A stretch of DNA of 64,000 nucleotides from Anaerolineales bacterium (GCA_013140605.1 JABFSL010000013.1:29490-93489), one strand, 5' to 3'; numbered from the stretch's first letter, positions 41,008 through 49,714 are shown. Translations and numbers: made by a program. Notes: a model not told the origin generated them from the sequence alone.

Positions 41008-42894
41008 TTAAGCGAATAGTGCATAAACATGATGGTCTGTTGAGCCAAAATATACAATATCATCGAATACCACAGGCGAGCCAGTAATCGCAGCCTTGGC
41101 TTCGAACTTCCAACGTAAGCGACCTGTGCGATATTCGAGACAATACAGGCTACCATCTACAGAGCCACAATAAACAGAATCTTTGTAAACGGCAGGTGAA
41201 CTACTTACCTGATTTTCTGTGCGGAACCGCCAAACTTCCTTCGCTGTACGCGCATCCACACAATAAATAAATCCATCCGCCGCACCGATAAAAATGAAAT
41301 CATCTGCGAGAGCAGGAGAGGAAACGGAGCCTTTGCCAAGGCGGAACTTCCAGATCGCCCAGCCATTCTTTGCATCCAGTGAATAGAGGGTGCTATCAAC
41401 CGAAGCAACATAAATGGCCTGGCCTTTACTGATCGGTGAAGAGGTAATGGAGCGCTTGGCTTGAAAGCGCCATTTCAATTCGCCGCGGAAATCGAGAGCG
41501 TAGAAAGAGCCTGCCTCGGTGCCAAAGTAAACCATTTCATTTGCAACCAGCGGGGTGGAATGGATCGGTCCATCCGTTGCATATTTCCAGATGGCGCGGC
41601 CGCTGGTGACATTCACCGCATGCAGGTCCTGGTCATCTGACCCGAGGAAAAGATGTCCATCAGCAATGCGCGGCGAGGAGTAGATCTTGCCGTCTGTGTA
41701 ATAGGTCCACACCAGTTTGCCGGTTCGAGAGTTGATCATATGCAGGCGCTGATCTTCCGAACCAAAGAACACGTTGCCATCATAAACGATGGGACGGGAG
41801 ACAATCCCCCCTTCAGCGGCATACTTCCATTGGAATTGCCCATCAGCCGCATTCAAGGCATACAGGTTATTGTCATAACATCCAATAAATATTGTGCCTT
41901 GATGCAAAGCCGGCGTACCGCGTATTTCATCTTCGCACTTAAAAGACCAGAGCGGTTTAATGCCGCCGCTGGAAACCGGTAAAGCGGACGTGATCTTCGA
42001 AAGAGCGCCTGTCTTACGCGCCACATTCATTAATGCGTCTTTCATCTTCGTTGCGCTGGGAAAGCGGTCTGAGGGGTTGTATTGTAAAGCAGTATTAACA
42101 ACCGCTTCAAATTCATTTGAGATATTTGTATTAATGCGCCGTAATGGACGTTCCGCAAAGGAAAAAGGCGGCTCAAGGCGCGGATCACGCCGCGTGATCG
42201 CATGATGCAGCGTCGCGCCAAGGGAATAAACATCCGCAATGGGAGTGGCTTCGCCGCGATACTGCTCGGGGGGTGAATACCCTTCTGTGCCGATCATCGT
42301 TCCTTTTTGTCCGCTTTGGAAAGTCTTCGCGATGCCAAAGTCAACAAGCACCACATCCCCATTGTGATTGATCATGACATTGGACGGCTTCATATCGCGG
42401 AAAATGATCGGGTCAGGTTTATGTCCGTGTAAATACTCCAACACATCGCAAAGTTGGATCGCCCAGCTGATCACCTGATCTTCGGGCAAAAATCCGTTCG
42501 CGTCGCTGATCACAGTTTCAAGGTCTTTGCCATGCACAAATTCCAAAACCAGATACGAGTGATCGTTGTGGGAAAAATAATCATAAATGCGCGGAATGGC
42601 GGGATGGTTAAGCGTGGCAAGCATATTTGCTTCACGCTCAAAGTTTTGAACGATCGTCTGGCGTATGATCGGATCCGGAGCAAGGTTGATCATCTCCTTC
42701 ACCGCCACCAATTTCACAACATTGGGAAAGTGCAGGTCACGGGCGCGATAAACAGAACCCATGCCGCCCACACCGATTACATCCTGAATAATGTACCGGT
42801 CAACAAGCGTAATACCAGATGGGAGCTGTTGGCGTGAAGTGGGGTCCTTGCCCGATTCTGAACCGATTGACGAAGTAATTTTTCTTGTTTCCAG
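41008..42894 (-). CDS. Ser/Thr protein kinase with C-terminal PQQ-type propeller, probable CTG start
   Basis: 628 residues. Kinase domain: Gly loop 'IGVGGMGSVY', Lys in 'LVAVKEM', 'FRDMKPSNVMI' (Arg-Asp with Phe for His), 'VDFGIAK', 'GTEGYSPPEQY'. From about residue 305 a PQQ-like propeller of seven or so blades follows ('GRAIWKYATDG', 'GELKWRFQA', 'AKEVWRFRTE', 'GRLRWKFEA'). No transmembrane segment lies between, so both parts should be cytoplasmic. No ATG or TTG exists upstream in frame. The start is taken as the CTG at 42894 with AGGAG six bases upstream; a GTG at 42771 would cut into the Gly loop. It heads an operon with phosphatase, J-vWA and FHA genes. Confidence 0.9.
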   Translation of the reverse strand: METRKITSSIGSESGKDPTSRQQLPSGITLVDRYIIQDVIGVGGMGSVYRARDLHFPNVVKLVAVKEMINLAPDPIIRQTIVQNFEREANMLATLNHPAIPRIYDYFSHNDHSYLVLEFVHGKDLETVISDANGFLPEDQVISWAIQLCDVLEYLHGHKPDPIIFRDMKPSNVMINHNGDVVLVDFGIAKTFQSGQKGTMIGTEGYSPPEQYRGEATPIADVYSLGATLHHAITRRDPRLEPPFSFAERPLRRINTNISNEFEAVVNTALQYNPSDRFPSATKMKDALMNVARKTGALSKITSALPVSSGGIKPLWSFKCEDEIRGTPALHQGTIFIGCYDNNLYALNAADGQFQWKYAAEGGIVSRPIVYDGNVFFGSEDQRLHMINSRTGKLVWTYYTDGKIYSSPRIADGHLFLGSDDQDLHAVNVTSGRAIWKYATDGPIHSTPLVANEMVYFGTEAGSFYALDFRGELKWRFQAKRSITSSPISKGQAIYVASVDSTLYSLDAKNGWAIWKFRLGKGSVSSPALADDFIFIGAADGFIYCVDARTAKEVWRFRTENQVSSSPAVYKDSVYCGSVDGSLYCLEYRTGRLRWKFEAKAAITGSPVVFDDIVYFGSTDHHVYALFA

Positions 42895-42929
42895 AGAAGG
42901 CTCCTGCTTACAATAAACTGAATTGATGA

Positions 42930-42958
42930 ATTATAGTGTGCAGTAGGGGGAATTGCAA
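42930..42958 (-). promoter_or_regulatory. Promoter of the kinase/phosphatase operon
   Basis: Read on the minus strand: -35 TTGCAA (42958-42953), 17-base spacer, -10 TATAAT (42935-42930). Transcription should begin near 42922, about 28 bases before the CTG start of the kinase gene. Confidence 0.8.
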
Positions 42959-43028
42959 ATACCAGAATTACAGTTTTGTCAGTAACAGGCTTGCCGGGAA
43001 GCCATTAATACGGCAAAATGCAAGTATC

Positions 43029-43655
43029 GTGAAAATCCTCGCTGTAAGTGACCAGGTTGTGGATCGTATCTATGCGCTTTCTTCCAACGGCCATTTTCAG
43101 GATGTGGAACTCATCCTCGGCTGCGGGGACCTGCCTTATGAATATTTGGAATATTTGGTCACGATGTTGAACGTACCATTGTTCTATGTTCCTGGAAATC
43201 ACGACCCGCAATTCGATATAAAATCCGTGGCATCGCGCGCTCAAGGCGGTTCCAACCTGGACCTGAAAACTGTCCGCCACAAAAAATTTCTGATCGGCGG
43301 CCTCGGCGGATGCATCCGTTACCGCCCCGATGGAATCAATCAATATACCCAAACCGAGGCCTACACCCGCGCATTTAAATTACTTCCAAAACTATTCCTA
43401 AACCAAATGCGCTATGGCCGCGCACTGGACATCCTTATCAGTCATTCGCCCCCATATGATATACACGATGACACTGATCCCGCTCATCGCGGCCTCAAGG
43501 CGTTAAACTGGCTGATCCGTATTGCAAAACCAAGATATCATTTTCACGGGCATACGCATTTCTTCAAGAACAACATCGTGAATGCGGAAACAACCGTTGG
43601 CATTACAAAAATCATGAATGTATATCCATACAAAACCATCAATGCAAATTTTTAA
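43029..43655 (+). CDS. Calcineurin-like metallophosphoesterase
   Basis: 208 residues from a GTG at 43029. Motifs: 'ILAVSDQV' (D-x-H replaced by SDQ), 'LILGCGDLPYEYLEYL' (GD), 'VPGNHDPQ' (GNHD), 'ILISHSPPYDI' and 'FHGHTHFF' (GHxH). The first D-x-H motif is altered, so metal binding may differ from the standard form. It stands alone and divergent from the kinase operon; its own promoter is not clear. Function is probably that of a small-substrate phosphodiesterase. Confidence 0.82.
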   Translation: MKILAVSDQVVDRIYALSSNGHFQDVELILGCGDLPYEYLEYLVTMLNVPLFYVPGNHDPQFDIKSVASRAQGGSNLDLKTVRHKKFLIGGLGGCIRYRPDGINQYTQTEAYTRAFKLLPKLFLNQMRYGRALDILISHSPPYDIHDDTDPAHRGLKALNWLIRIAKPRYHFHGHTHFFKNNIVNAETTVGITKIMNVYPYKTINANF

Positions 43656-43666
43656 TAAGATAGCAG

Positions 43667-43786
43667 TTACGCAGTTGCAGAAGCAAAACCAAAAGAACTG
43701 CCGCGGATTTCACGAATTCGCACAGATTATTTTAAAATTAGCGAAAATTCGTATAATTCGTGGCTAAAAGATTTTGAACTGCGTAA
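43667..43786. repeat. MITE-like palindromic element with TTACGCA ends
   Basis: 120 bp with perfect 10-bp terminal inverted repeats TTACGCAGTT (43667-43676) and AACTGCGTAA (43777-43786). The inside holds a degenerate pair of CGCGGATTTCACGAATTCG-like segments, similar to the core of the element at 620-871. No coding capacity. Confidence 0.7.
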
Positions 43787-43821
43787 GTCCTATAACAATA
43801 AGAACGTGAGATAATTAAAAC

Positions 43822-44670
43822 ATGAATGATGAACTCAATTCCCGTGTGCGTGCAGATTTTAGCAAAGCGCGCTTTAAATCCTTTATCAACCAGGTCATGT
43901 CAGCCTTTTCAGGCCATCCCACCACACTGCTTTCGTACGACGATGTCAAAGAGAAGCTGCATATCGGCGGCCCAATCTATCGGGGAGTAAAAACCATTCG
44001 TGTGGATCAAATCGCGGGTAGTCTGAACCGCTATCATGAATTTGACCGCGCATTTCTTCCCAAGGAAGATCAACTCGCCAGCCGCTGGCAAAAAGTCGAC
44101 CGCGCCTTCTATGAGGATATTCACCTGCCGCCCGTGGTTCTCTATAAGGTGGGCGAAGTTTATTTTGTTGTGGATGGACATCATCGCGTTTCTGTTGCGC
44201 GTGAAAAGGGACAGGAATTTATCGAAGCGGAAATCCGCGAATGCGCCACACGCGTGAACATCACCCCCAATATCAAACCTGAAGACCTGGAAATTCTCGG
44301 CGCAAAAGTTCACTTTCTCGAACGCACAGCGCTCGATCATATTCGCGCAGATGCCAATATAAAAACAACCATCCCCGATGGATTTGAACGTATGTTGGAA
44401 CATATCGCAGTGCATCGCTACTTTATGGGTCTTGACCTCAAACGCAATATTTCAGAAGAGGAGGCTGTGGGTCATTGGTATGACACGGTTTACCTGCCCA
44501 TTGTTGAGATCATTCGCAGCAGCAAGATCCTTAAAGATTTCAAAGGCAGAACCGAAGGCGATCTGTATTTATGGACGCTTGACCACCAGCATTATTTAAC
44601 CCAGGAAAAAGGCCAAACGCTTCAACCTCCCGAAGAAGCTGCCCGTCAATTCATTGAAGAAAAAGAGTAA
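43822..44670 (+). CDS. ParB/Srx-like domain protein
   Basis: 282 residues. A ParB/sulfiredoxin-like segment lies at about 95-135: 'LPPVVLYKVGEVYFVVDGHH' then 'RVSVAREKGQEFIEAEI', with the 'DGHHR' in place of GERR. The rest is helical, with a tail rich in charged residues. Such proteins may bind nucleotides; function is unknown. Six bases separate it from the DapA-like gene, so they form an operon. Confidence 0.7.
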   Translation: MNDELNSRVRADFSKARFKSFINQVMSAFSGHPTTLLSYDDVKEKLHIGGPIYRGVKTIRVDQIAGSLNRYHEFDRAFLPKEDQLASRWQKVDRAFYEDIHLPPVVLYKVGEVYFVVDGHHRVSVAREKGQEFIEAEIRECATRVNITPNIKPEDLEILGAKVHFLERTALDHIRADANIKTTIPDGFERMLEHIAVHRYFMGLDLKRNISEEEAVGHWYDTVYLPIVEIIRSSKILKDFKGRTEGDLYLWTLDHQHYLTQEKGQTLQPPEEAARQFIEEKE

Positions 44671-44675
44671 ATTTT

Positions 44676-45590
44676 ATGACTGACAACCACCCACTTGCTG
44701 GAGTCTACGCTGCGGCAGTGACTCCGTTCAAAGCAGACGCCTCCTCCTTCGACCTCGAAGCTGTTCCCGCGCTTTTGCATTTTCTCGCCTCAAGAGGATG
44801 CCACGGCGCGCTGCTCTTCGGCACTACTGGCGAGGGCCCGTCATTCTCTCCCAAAGAACGCGAAACCTTATTACGCTCTGCACGAGTCTATCGTCAACAA
44901 CTGCCTGGGTTCAAACTTCTGGCAGGGACAGGCACACCAAGTCTTTCCGAAACCATTGAGTTAACAAAACTTTCCTTCGATCTTGGCTACGATGGAGTTG
45001 TTGTTCTTCCTCCCTATTATTTTCGCAAAGCCACCGATGAAGGTTTGTTTAATTGGTTTAGTGAACTAATAAAAAAAGCCGTCCCCGCCAAAGGATATTT
45101 GCTTGGCTATCATATTCCAGGAGCAACTGGCGTGGGCTTTTCACTGGATTTGCTGGCGCGATTAAAAGATAGTTTTCCAAATCAATTTGCTGGCATCAAA
45201 GACTCATCGCATAACGAATCTTTTGCCACCGAATTAGGTCAACGATTTAGAAAGGATTTGCTCGTCCTCAACGGCACGGATTCGTATTTTCATCACGCCT
45301 TGAAAAATCACGCGCAGGGAGCCATCACTGCCCCTGCAAATTTGATCTCAGAAGGCTTGCGCGAGATATGGGATTTGTATCAGGAAGGCAAAGATCCAAC
45401 CGAAGCTCAAGCGCGTGTCACAGAGCAAAGACACATTCTCGAAAAATATATGCCGTTTCCACCGATACTGAAAGCATTGCTTCATAAATTCCACGATTTC
45501 CCAAAGTGGACAGTCAAGCCGCCGTTGGAAGAAGTTTCATCTGAACTTGAAGAACAGGCATCGAAGGAGTTTGAAAGTTTGCAGGTTTGA
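44676..45590 (+). CDS. Dihydrodipicolinate synthase/N-acetylneuraminate lyase family protein
   Basis: 304 residues, DapA/NanA superfamily TIM barrel: 'FGTTGEGPSFSPKERETLL', the Tyr region 'LLGYHIPGATG' and the Schiff-base Lys in 'FAGIKDSSHN'. The G-T-T-G-E motif is as in DapA. No lysine genes are nearby, so it may be an aldolase of the wider family rather than DapA itself. The gene is coupled to the ParB-like gene before it. Confidence 0.8.
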   Translation: MTDNHPLAGVYAAAVTPFKADASSFDLEAVPALLHFLASRGCHGALLFGTTGEGPSFSPKERETLLRSARVYRQQLPGFKLLAGTGTPSLSETIELTKLSFDLGYDGVVVLPPYYFRKATDEGLFNWFSELIKKAVPAKGYLLGYHIPGATGVGFSLDLLARLKDSFPNQFAGIKDSSHNESFATELGQRFRKDLLVLNGTDSYFHHALKNHAQGAITAPANLISEGLREIWDLYQEGKDPTEAQARVTEQRHILEKYMPFPPILKALLHKFHDFPKWTVKPPLEEVSSELEEQASKEFESLQV

Positions 45591-45642
45591 ATGTTTACAA
45601 GTTAACTTTCCAACCTGCCAACTTTCCAACGTTTAAACTCAC

Positions 45643-45714
45643 ATGAACTGGCGTCTCTTATATACTCCCCCATCCTCTGGCGCGTGGAATATGGCTGTAT
45701 CCACAAATCAATAA
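45643..45714 (+). pseudogene. Broken 5' copy of lplA
   Basis: A 23-codon frame ('MNWRLLYTPPSSGAWNMAV' then four unrelated residues and stop) reproduces the first 20 residues of the lipoate ligase gene at 46677 ('MNTWRLLYTPPSNGAWNMAV') with one residue lost and one changed. DNA identity is about 80 percent. Homology stops abruptly at about 45700, where the MNT/HEPN segment begins. It is the remnant of an lplA copy or of the original start. Confidence 0.75.
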
Positions 45715-45715
45715 A

Positions 45716-46093
45716 TTACTTGTTCAAATATTCTCTTGCGACTTTTAAAAAATCCCAAGCTTGATCAATCATTGCCTTTACCGAAGACGATTGGAATTTC
45801 GCAGAAGCGTCATAATCACTGGCGATGCGGCGGCTAAACGCCTCCAACAACCACTTGTGATATTTCTTATCGAAGATCCCGGTCTTGATGAAATGTTCGC
45901 CAAATGCCCCGTGAACATTTCCGTGCTTGCTGAAGCTCAAATCCTTTTCATTCAACAAGGCTTCGGCGATATAAAACATCGCATAATAAGCGCGGCTGAT
46001 CGAATCGGCCAAATAGCCCTCCTTCAACAGAAGATCGGCAGATTCAATTGCTTCTTCCGCTCGAAGCAGAAGCGGAATGTTTTCTTCTTTCAT
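45716..46093 (-). CDS. HEPN-domain protein (toxin half of MNT/HEPN pair)
   Basis: 125 residues, UPF0332-type HEPN domain with 'SISRAYYAMFYIAEALL' and 'FSKHGNVHGAFGEHFIKTG' and 'SRRIASDYDAS'. The usual R-x4-6-H ribonuclease motif is not clear. HEPN proteins of this type pair with a nucleotidyltransferase (MNT), which lies upstream and overlaps it by 50 bp. Possible toxin or regulatory partner. Confidence 0.85.
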   Translation of the reverse strand: MKEENIPLLLRAEEAIESADLLLKEGYLADSISRAYYAMFYIAEALLNEKDLSFSKHGNVHGAFGEHFIKTGIFDKKYHKWLLEAFSRRIASDYDASAKFQSSSVKAMIDQAWDFLKVAREYLNK

Positions 46094-46412
46094 ATAATTT
46101 GATCCCTTCGTTTTTTACATTGCGGAGCAGCGGCTTTTTCCCTGAAATCCAATCCCTCTCACGCATGAACATCGGGCTGACCGTGATCAAATACTGCAAA
46201 GACAGGTCACTGACCAGATCAGCGGTACGGCTGATTTCCGTGTTATGAAAACGGAAAGTATCCAACACGATCAAAACATCCAGGTCTGAGCCGTCTTCAT
46301 AATCTCCGCGCGCGTAAGACCCAAACAAATATATTCTCTTGATGCGGTCACCATACAAGCGCGTCAGAGATTGCTTGAACTTCTTTAGGATTTTTTGAAT
46401 ATTCGCGGGCAT
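46044..46412 (-). CDS. MNT-type nucleotidyltransferase (antitoxin half of MNT/HEPN pair)
   Basis: 122 residues of the minimal nucleotidyltransferase fold: 'IYLFGSYARGDYEDGSDLDV' has the G-S and D-x-D motifs. In MntA/HepT-type systems such enzymes adenylylate the HEPN partner to silence it. The gene runs into the HEPN gene by 50 bp. The last 15 residues ('HSASASSGRSN') are outside the conserved fold. Confidence 0.87.
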   Translation of the reverse strand: MPANIQKILKKFKQSLTRLYGDRIKRIYLFGSYARGDYEDGSDLDVLIVLDTFRFHNTEISRTADLVSDLSLQYLITVSPMFMRERDWISGKKPLLRNVKNEGIKLYERRKHSASASSGRSN

Positions 46413-46471
46413 TTCCTGTTCCTGTCGTTATCTTATCCTATTTTTATTCAAACGGATATTACAAACTCACC

Positions 46472-46628
46472 TTACGCAGGCATAACTCCGAAGGAGTGAA
46501 ATGATTCTAGAATCAACGCAAGAATTCGCCCAACCCCGAAGGGGTGTCATGTCATCCCTGCGGGATTTGGGGATTCTGCACCGCAATTCTATAATCGTGT
46601 CATCCCTTCGGGATTGTTTACTGCGTAA
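46472..46628. repeat. Repeat element with TTACGCAG ends and REP-like core
   Basis: 157 bp bounded by TTACGCAG (46472-46479) and CTGCGTAA (46621-46628). The inside holds the series ACTCCGAAGGAGTG, ACCCCGAAGGGGTG, ATCCCTGCGGGAT and ATCCCTTCGGGAT, the same as at 892-1039. It lies 48 bp upstream of lplA. Confidence 0.7.
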
Positions 46629-46676
46629 CATCAGTTGCAAATTATACCCTCCAGAGTCTGGGAGTAAAATACATCC

Positions 46677-47531
46677 ATGAACACTTGGCGACTCCTTTAT
46701 ACTCCCCCATCCAATGGCGCGTGGAATATGGCCGTGGATGAATCCATTCTTGAGCATATTTATCGCGGCGAGTCATTGCCCACTTTGCGGCTGTACTCGT
46801 GGAATCCGCCGTGCCTGTCTTTGGGTCACGCCCAATCTTTTGCGGATGTGGATATGGAACGAGTCAAAGTTCACGGCTGGGAAGTTGTCCGCAGGCTGAC
46901 GGGGGGACGGGCGATTTTACACACGGACGAATTAACTTACTCGGTGACTGGCAGCGCGGAAGAACCCGTTTTAGCAGGCGGCGTGCTGGAATCATATAAC
47001 CGTCTCGCACAGGCTTTGATGTTTGCCATGCGTGAGTTGGGATTACCGGTTGAGATAAAAGAAGATGTAGGTCACGTCTCTGACGTGACATCACAAAATC
47101 AAGCTAGTCACGCTGGAAGCGTGACCTACCAAAACCCTGTTTGCTTTGAAGTTCCGTCCACTTACGAAATCACAGTGGAAGGGAAAAAGTTAATTGGTTC
47201 CGCGCAGGCACGCAAGAAGGAAGGTGTGTTGCAACATGGGTCACTTCCACTGACAGGTGATTTAACTCGAATTTGCGAGGCTTTGGTATTCAAGGATGAA
47301 GCGGCGCGAGAGAATGCGGCGCAAAGATTACTGGCGCGCGCGACGACGGTTGAGTCAGTTATCAGCGTGAAAACTGATTGGGAAACAGCAGCTCAGGCTT
47401 TCGTTAAAGGATTCGAAGCGCAGTTGGGAATCCACTTTCAGCGTGGTGAAATGTCCCGATCCGAATCCGAAAGAGCTGAAGAATTGGTCAAAGAAAAATA
47501 TGCAAACCCAGCATGGACGGAGCGCTCGTGA
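46677..47531 (+). CDS. lplA: Lipoate-protein ligase A family protein
   Basis: 284 residues of the LplA/LipB-type fold: 'CLSLGHAQ', 'VVRRLTGGRAILHTDELTYSV' in separate parts (the RRxTGGxxVxH motif), and a lysine 'KKLIGSAQARKKEGVLQHGSLP'. It attaches lipoate or octanoate to E2/GcvH proteins. At 47067-47129 an in-frame 63-bp palindromic repeat encodes about 21 extra residues between 'VEIKEDVG' and 'NPVCFEVPS'. The next gene overlaps by four bases. Confidence 0.88.
   Translation: MNTWRLLYTPPSNGAWNMAVDESILEHIYRGESLPTLRLYSWNPPCLSLGHAQSFADVDMERVKVHGWEVVRRLTGGRAILHTDELTYSVTGSAEEPVLAGGVLESYNRLAQALMFAMRELGLPVEIKEDVGHVSDVTSQNQASHAGSVTYQNPVCFEVPSTYEITVEGKKLIGSAQARKKEGVLQHGSLPLTGDLTRICEALVFKDEAARENAAQRLLARATTVESVISVKTDWETAAQAFVKGFEAQLGIHFQRGEMSRSESERAEELVKEKYANPAWTERS
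47067..47129. repeat. In-frame palindromic repeat inside lplA
   Basis: Perfect 10-bp inverted repeat GTAGGTCACG (47067-47076) / CGTGACCTAC (47120-47129), with a second pair TCTGACGTGACA and TAGTCACGCTGG inside. The element is 63 bp, exactly 21 codons, so the reading frame stays open. Confidence 0.75.
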
Positions 47532-48580
47532 AAAATTTTATGGTGTATGGTTCGTATGGTTATACGGGAAATTTAATTGTGGAGCAGGCGGTAAAGGCTG
47601 GCTTCAAGCCATTACTCGCGGGACGAGATAAATCTCAATTACGCGCGCAAGCCGAAAAATTTAATTTGGAGTATCGCGCTTTTTCAATTGAAGATGCCGC
47701 CGCGCTGGACTCAGCTTTAATGGAAGTAGATGCGGTTTTGCATTGCGCGGGTCCGTTCGTGTTGACGTTTCGGCAGATGGCTGAGGCGTGCATTCGCACC
47801 AAGCGGCATTACGTGGATATCAGCGGCGAGATCGAAGGTTTTGAAGCGCTGGCCGCAATGAGTGAAGATGCAAAACACGCAGGTATCATGTTGCTGCCTG
47901 GCGGCGGGTTCGATGTGGTGCCATCGGATTGTTTGATCGCGCACGTTGCGGAAAAACTTGTGGGCGCAACTCATATCGAACTTTATATAAAAAGCATCGG
48001 CAGCGGCGTCTCACGCGGCACGGCTCGCTCTGGAATCGAGAATAGTCACCGAGCAGGGCGCATCCGCCGCGATGGAAAAATTGTCAGCGTGCCAAATGTG
48101 TGGGATACAAAATATATTGACTTTGGACGCGGGCCTTCACGTTTGGTTTCAATGGGCTGGGGCGATGTCAGTACGGCCTATCACAGCACAGGCATTCCAA
48201 ACGTGACCGTGTATATGGGCTTCCCCACAGCAATGGTCAACATGATGCGGCTCACCCGTTTCGTCGGACCAATCCTTTACACACGCACCGCCAGAGATTT
48301 CATAAAATGGCTGATCGGCAAATTCCTTGCGCCCGGGCCGTCTCGCAAACAAAACGAAAATGGAATGAGTTTGTTAATCGCAGAAGTGACCGATGGCAAA
48401 CAAACCATCCGCGCCAAATTGAAAACTCCCGAGGCGTATTACCTGACCGCGCTCACATCAGTGGAAATCATGAAGCATATTTTGGATGGTGATTACAAAG
48501 CGGGTTTCCAAACTCCAAGCAAAGTCTACGGGGTGGATTTTATTTTGCAGTTCAAAAATGTCGAAAGGATGGATCTATAA
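47528..48580 (+). CDS. Saccharopine-dehydrogenase-like NAD(P)-binding protein
   Basis: 350 residues from a GTG (overlapping the lplA stop as GTGA, GGAG eight bases upstream). The N-terminal Rossmann fold has 'MVYGSYGYTGNLIVEQAVKAG' (read in two parts) and the 'VLHCAGPFV' segment typical of the saccharopine dehydrogenase/trans-acting enoyl reductase group. The C-terminal part is of the same type. The reaction is unknown; lysine biosynthesis is not implied. Cotranscribed with lplA. Confidence 0.78.
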   Translation: MKNFMVYGSYGYTGNLIVEQAVKAGFKPLLAGRDKSQLRAQAEKFNLEYRAFSIEDAAALDSALMEVDAVLHCAGPFVLTFRQMAEACIRTKRHYVDISGEIEGFEALAAMSEDAKHAGIMLLPGGGFDVVPSDCLIAHVAEKLVGATHIELYIKSIGSGVSRGTARSGIENSHRAGRIRRDGKIVSVPNVWDTKYIDFGRGPSRLVSMGWGDVSTAYHSTGIPNVTVYMGFPTAMVNMMRLTRFVGPILYTRTARDFIKWLIGKFLAPGPSRKQNENGMSLLIAEVTDGKQTIRAKLKTPEAYYLTALTSVEIMKHILDGDYKAGFQTPSKVYGVDFILQFKNVERMDL

Positions 48581-48583
48581 ACC

Positions 48584-49606
48584 ATGGTGCAAAAGAATCA
48601 AAACCCCATCATCGAAGGAAATAAAGCGACCTTTTATTGGCACGGCAAGACCGCCCCGCATTTCATTGACGATATCCACATGTGGGAAGACCAGCCGCAA
48701 AAGATGACACGCATCGAAAAGCAATTGTGGGCGTACTCGATGGAACTTCCCGCCGCTGCTTATCTTGAATATTCCTTCTACGAACCACGCACAAAGACAC
48801 GCGTTGAAGATCCGTTGAATAAGCATACTGTTTTTAACGGCATTGAGCATTACAACCATTTCTTTTACATGCCCGAACATTCCGCCACCGAACTTGCGGT
48901 TCGCAGGAAAAATGTCCCACACGGAAAAGTAACCCATCACCTCGTTGAAACGTGGATGCTTGCGGATGAAGGTCAACGGGATGTGTATCTTTATCACCCA
49001 CCTGTCAGCGGACCCGTGCCGTTGCTTGTCGTTTACGATGGCGCGGATTATCTCAAACGCGCCATGCTCAATGTAATCGTGGATAACCTTATTCACGAAA
49101 AGCGCATCCAACCCATTGCCATGGCTTTCCTGCAAAATGGTGATGACCGCCGCGGCGTGGAATACGCCTGCTCTGATGCCACCATCATGTGGATTGATAA
49201 TGTTATTTTGCCGCTGGCATACAAACGTTTGAATTTACTGGATGTCACAAAACAGCGCGGCGCGTATGGCGTGCTCGGCGCATCGTTTGGCGGATTGATG
49301 TCCATGTACACGGGTTTGCGAATGTCTGAAATTTTCGGGAAAATCATCAGTCAATCGGGTGTGTTTGAATCCGAAAAACGCGATTTTGCCGCAGTGGATT
49401 TAATCAAACATCAACAAGCTCACAACATCAAAATCTGGATGGACATTGGTCATTTTGACTGGCTATTGGATGATAACCGTCGCCTGCAACCCATCCTGCG
49501 CGAAAATGGATACGATGTCACCTATCGCGAATTTGATGGCGGACATAACTACACTTGCTGGCGCGATGAAGTCTGGCGCGGCCTCGAACATTTATTTGGA
49601 ATTTAA
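48584..49606 (+). CDS. Esterase of the enterochelin-esterase (Fes/EstD) family
   Basis: 340 residues: an N-terminal early-set beta-domain (about 10-105) then a Putative_esterase alpha/beta domain with nucleophile 'GASFGGLMSMY', and the His in 'DGGHNYTCWRD'. The family includes siderophore esterases but also many general esterases. No siderophore genes are near. It starts three bases after the previous stop. Confidence 0.82.
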   Translation: MVQKNQNPIIEGNKATFYWHGKTAPHFIDDIHMWEDQPQKMTRIEKQLWAYSMELPAAAYLEYSFYEPRTKTRVEDPLNKHTVFNGIEHYNHFFYMPEHSATELAVRRKNVPHGKVTHHLVETWMLADEGQRDVYLYHPPVSGPVPLLVVYDGADYLKRAMLNVIVDNLIHEKRIQPIAMAFLQNGDDRRGVEYACSDATIMWIDNVILPLAYKRLNLLDVTKQRGAYGVLGASFGGLMSMYTGLRMSEIFGKIISQSGVFESEKRDFAAVDLIKHQQAHNIKIWMDIGHFDWLLDDNRRLQPILRENGYDVTYREFDGGHNYTCWRDEVWRGLEHLFGI

Positions 49607-49685
49607 CGCGCTTCGGAACTCCGCCGCAAACTGCTTACTGTTTCTACAGGCTTTTGGCTGCTCCCAAGCATTTTTTACACACGCC

Positions 49686-49714
49686 TTGTCAAAGCGGAAT
49701 ATTTGTTCTACAAT
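49686..49714 (+). promoter_or_regulatory. Promoter of the VOC protein gene
   Basis: -35 TTGTCA (49686-49691), 17-base spacer, -10 TACAAT (49709-49714), 55 bp before the ATG at 49770. Good match to the sigma70 pattern. Confidence 0.7.
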
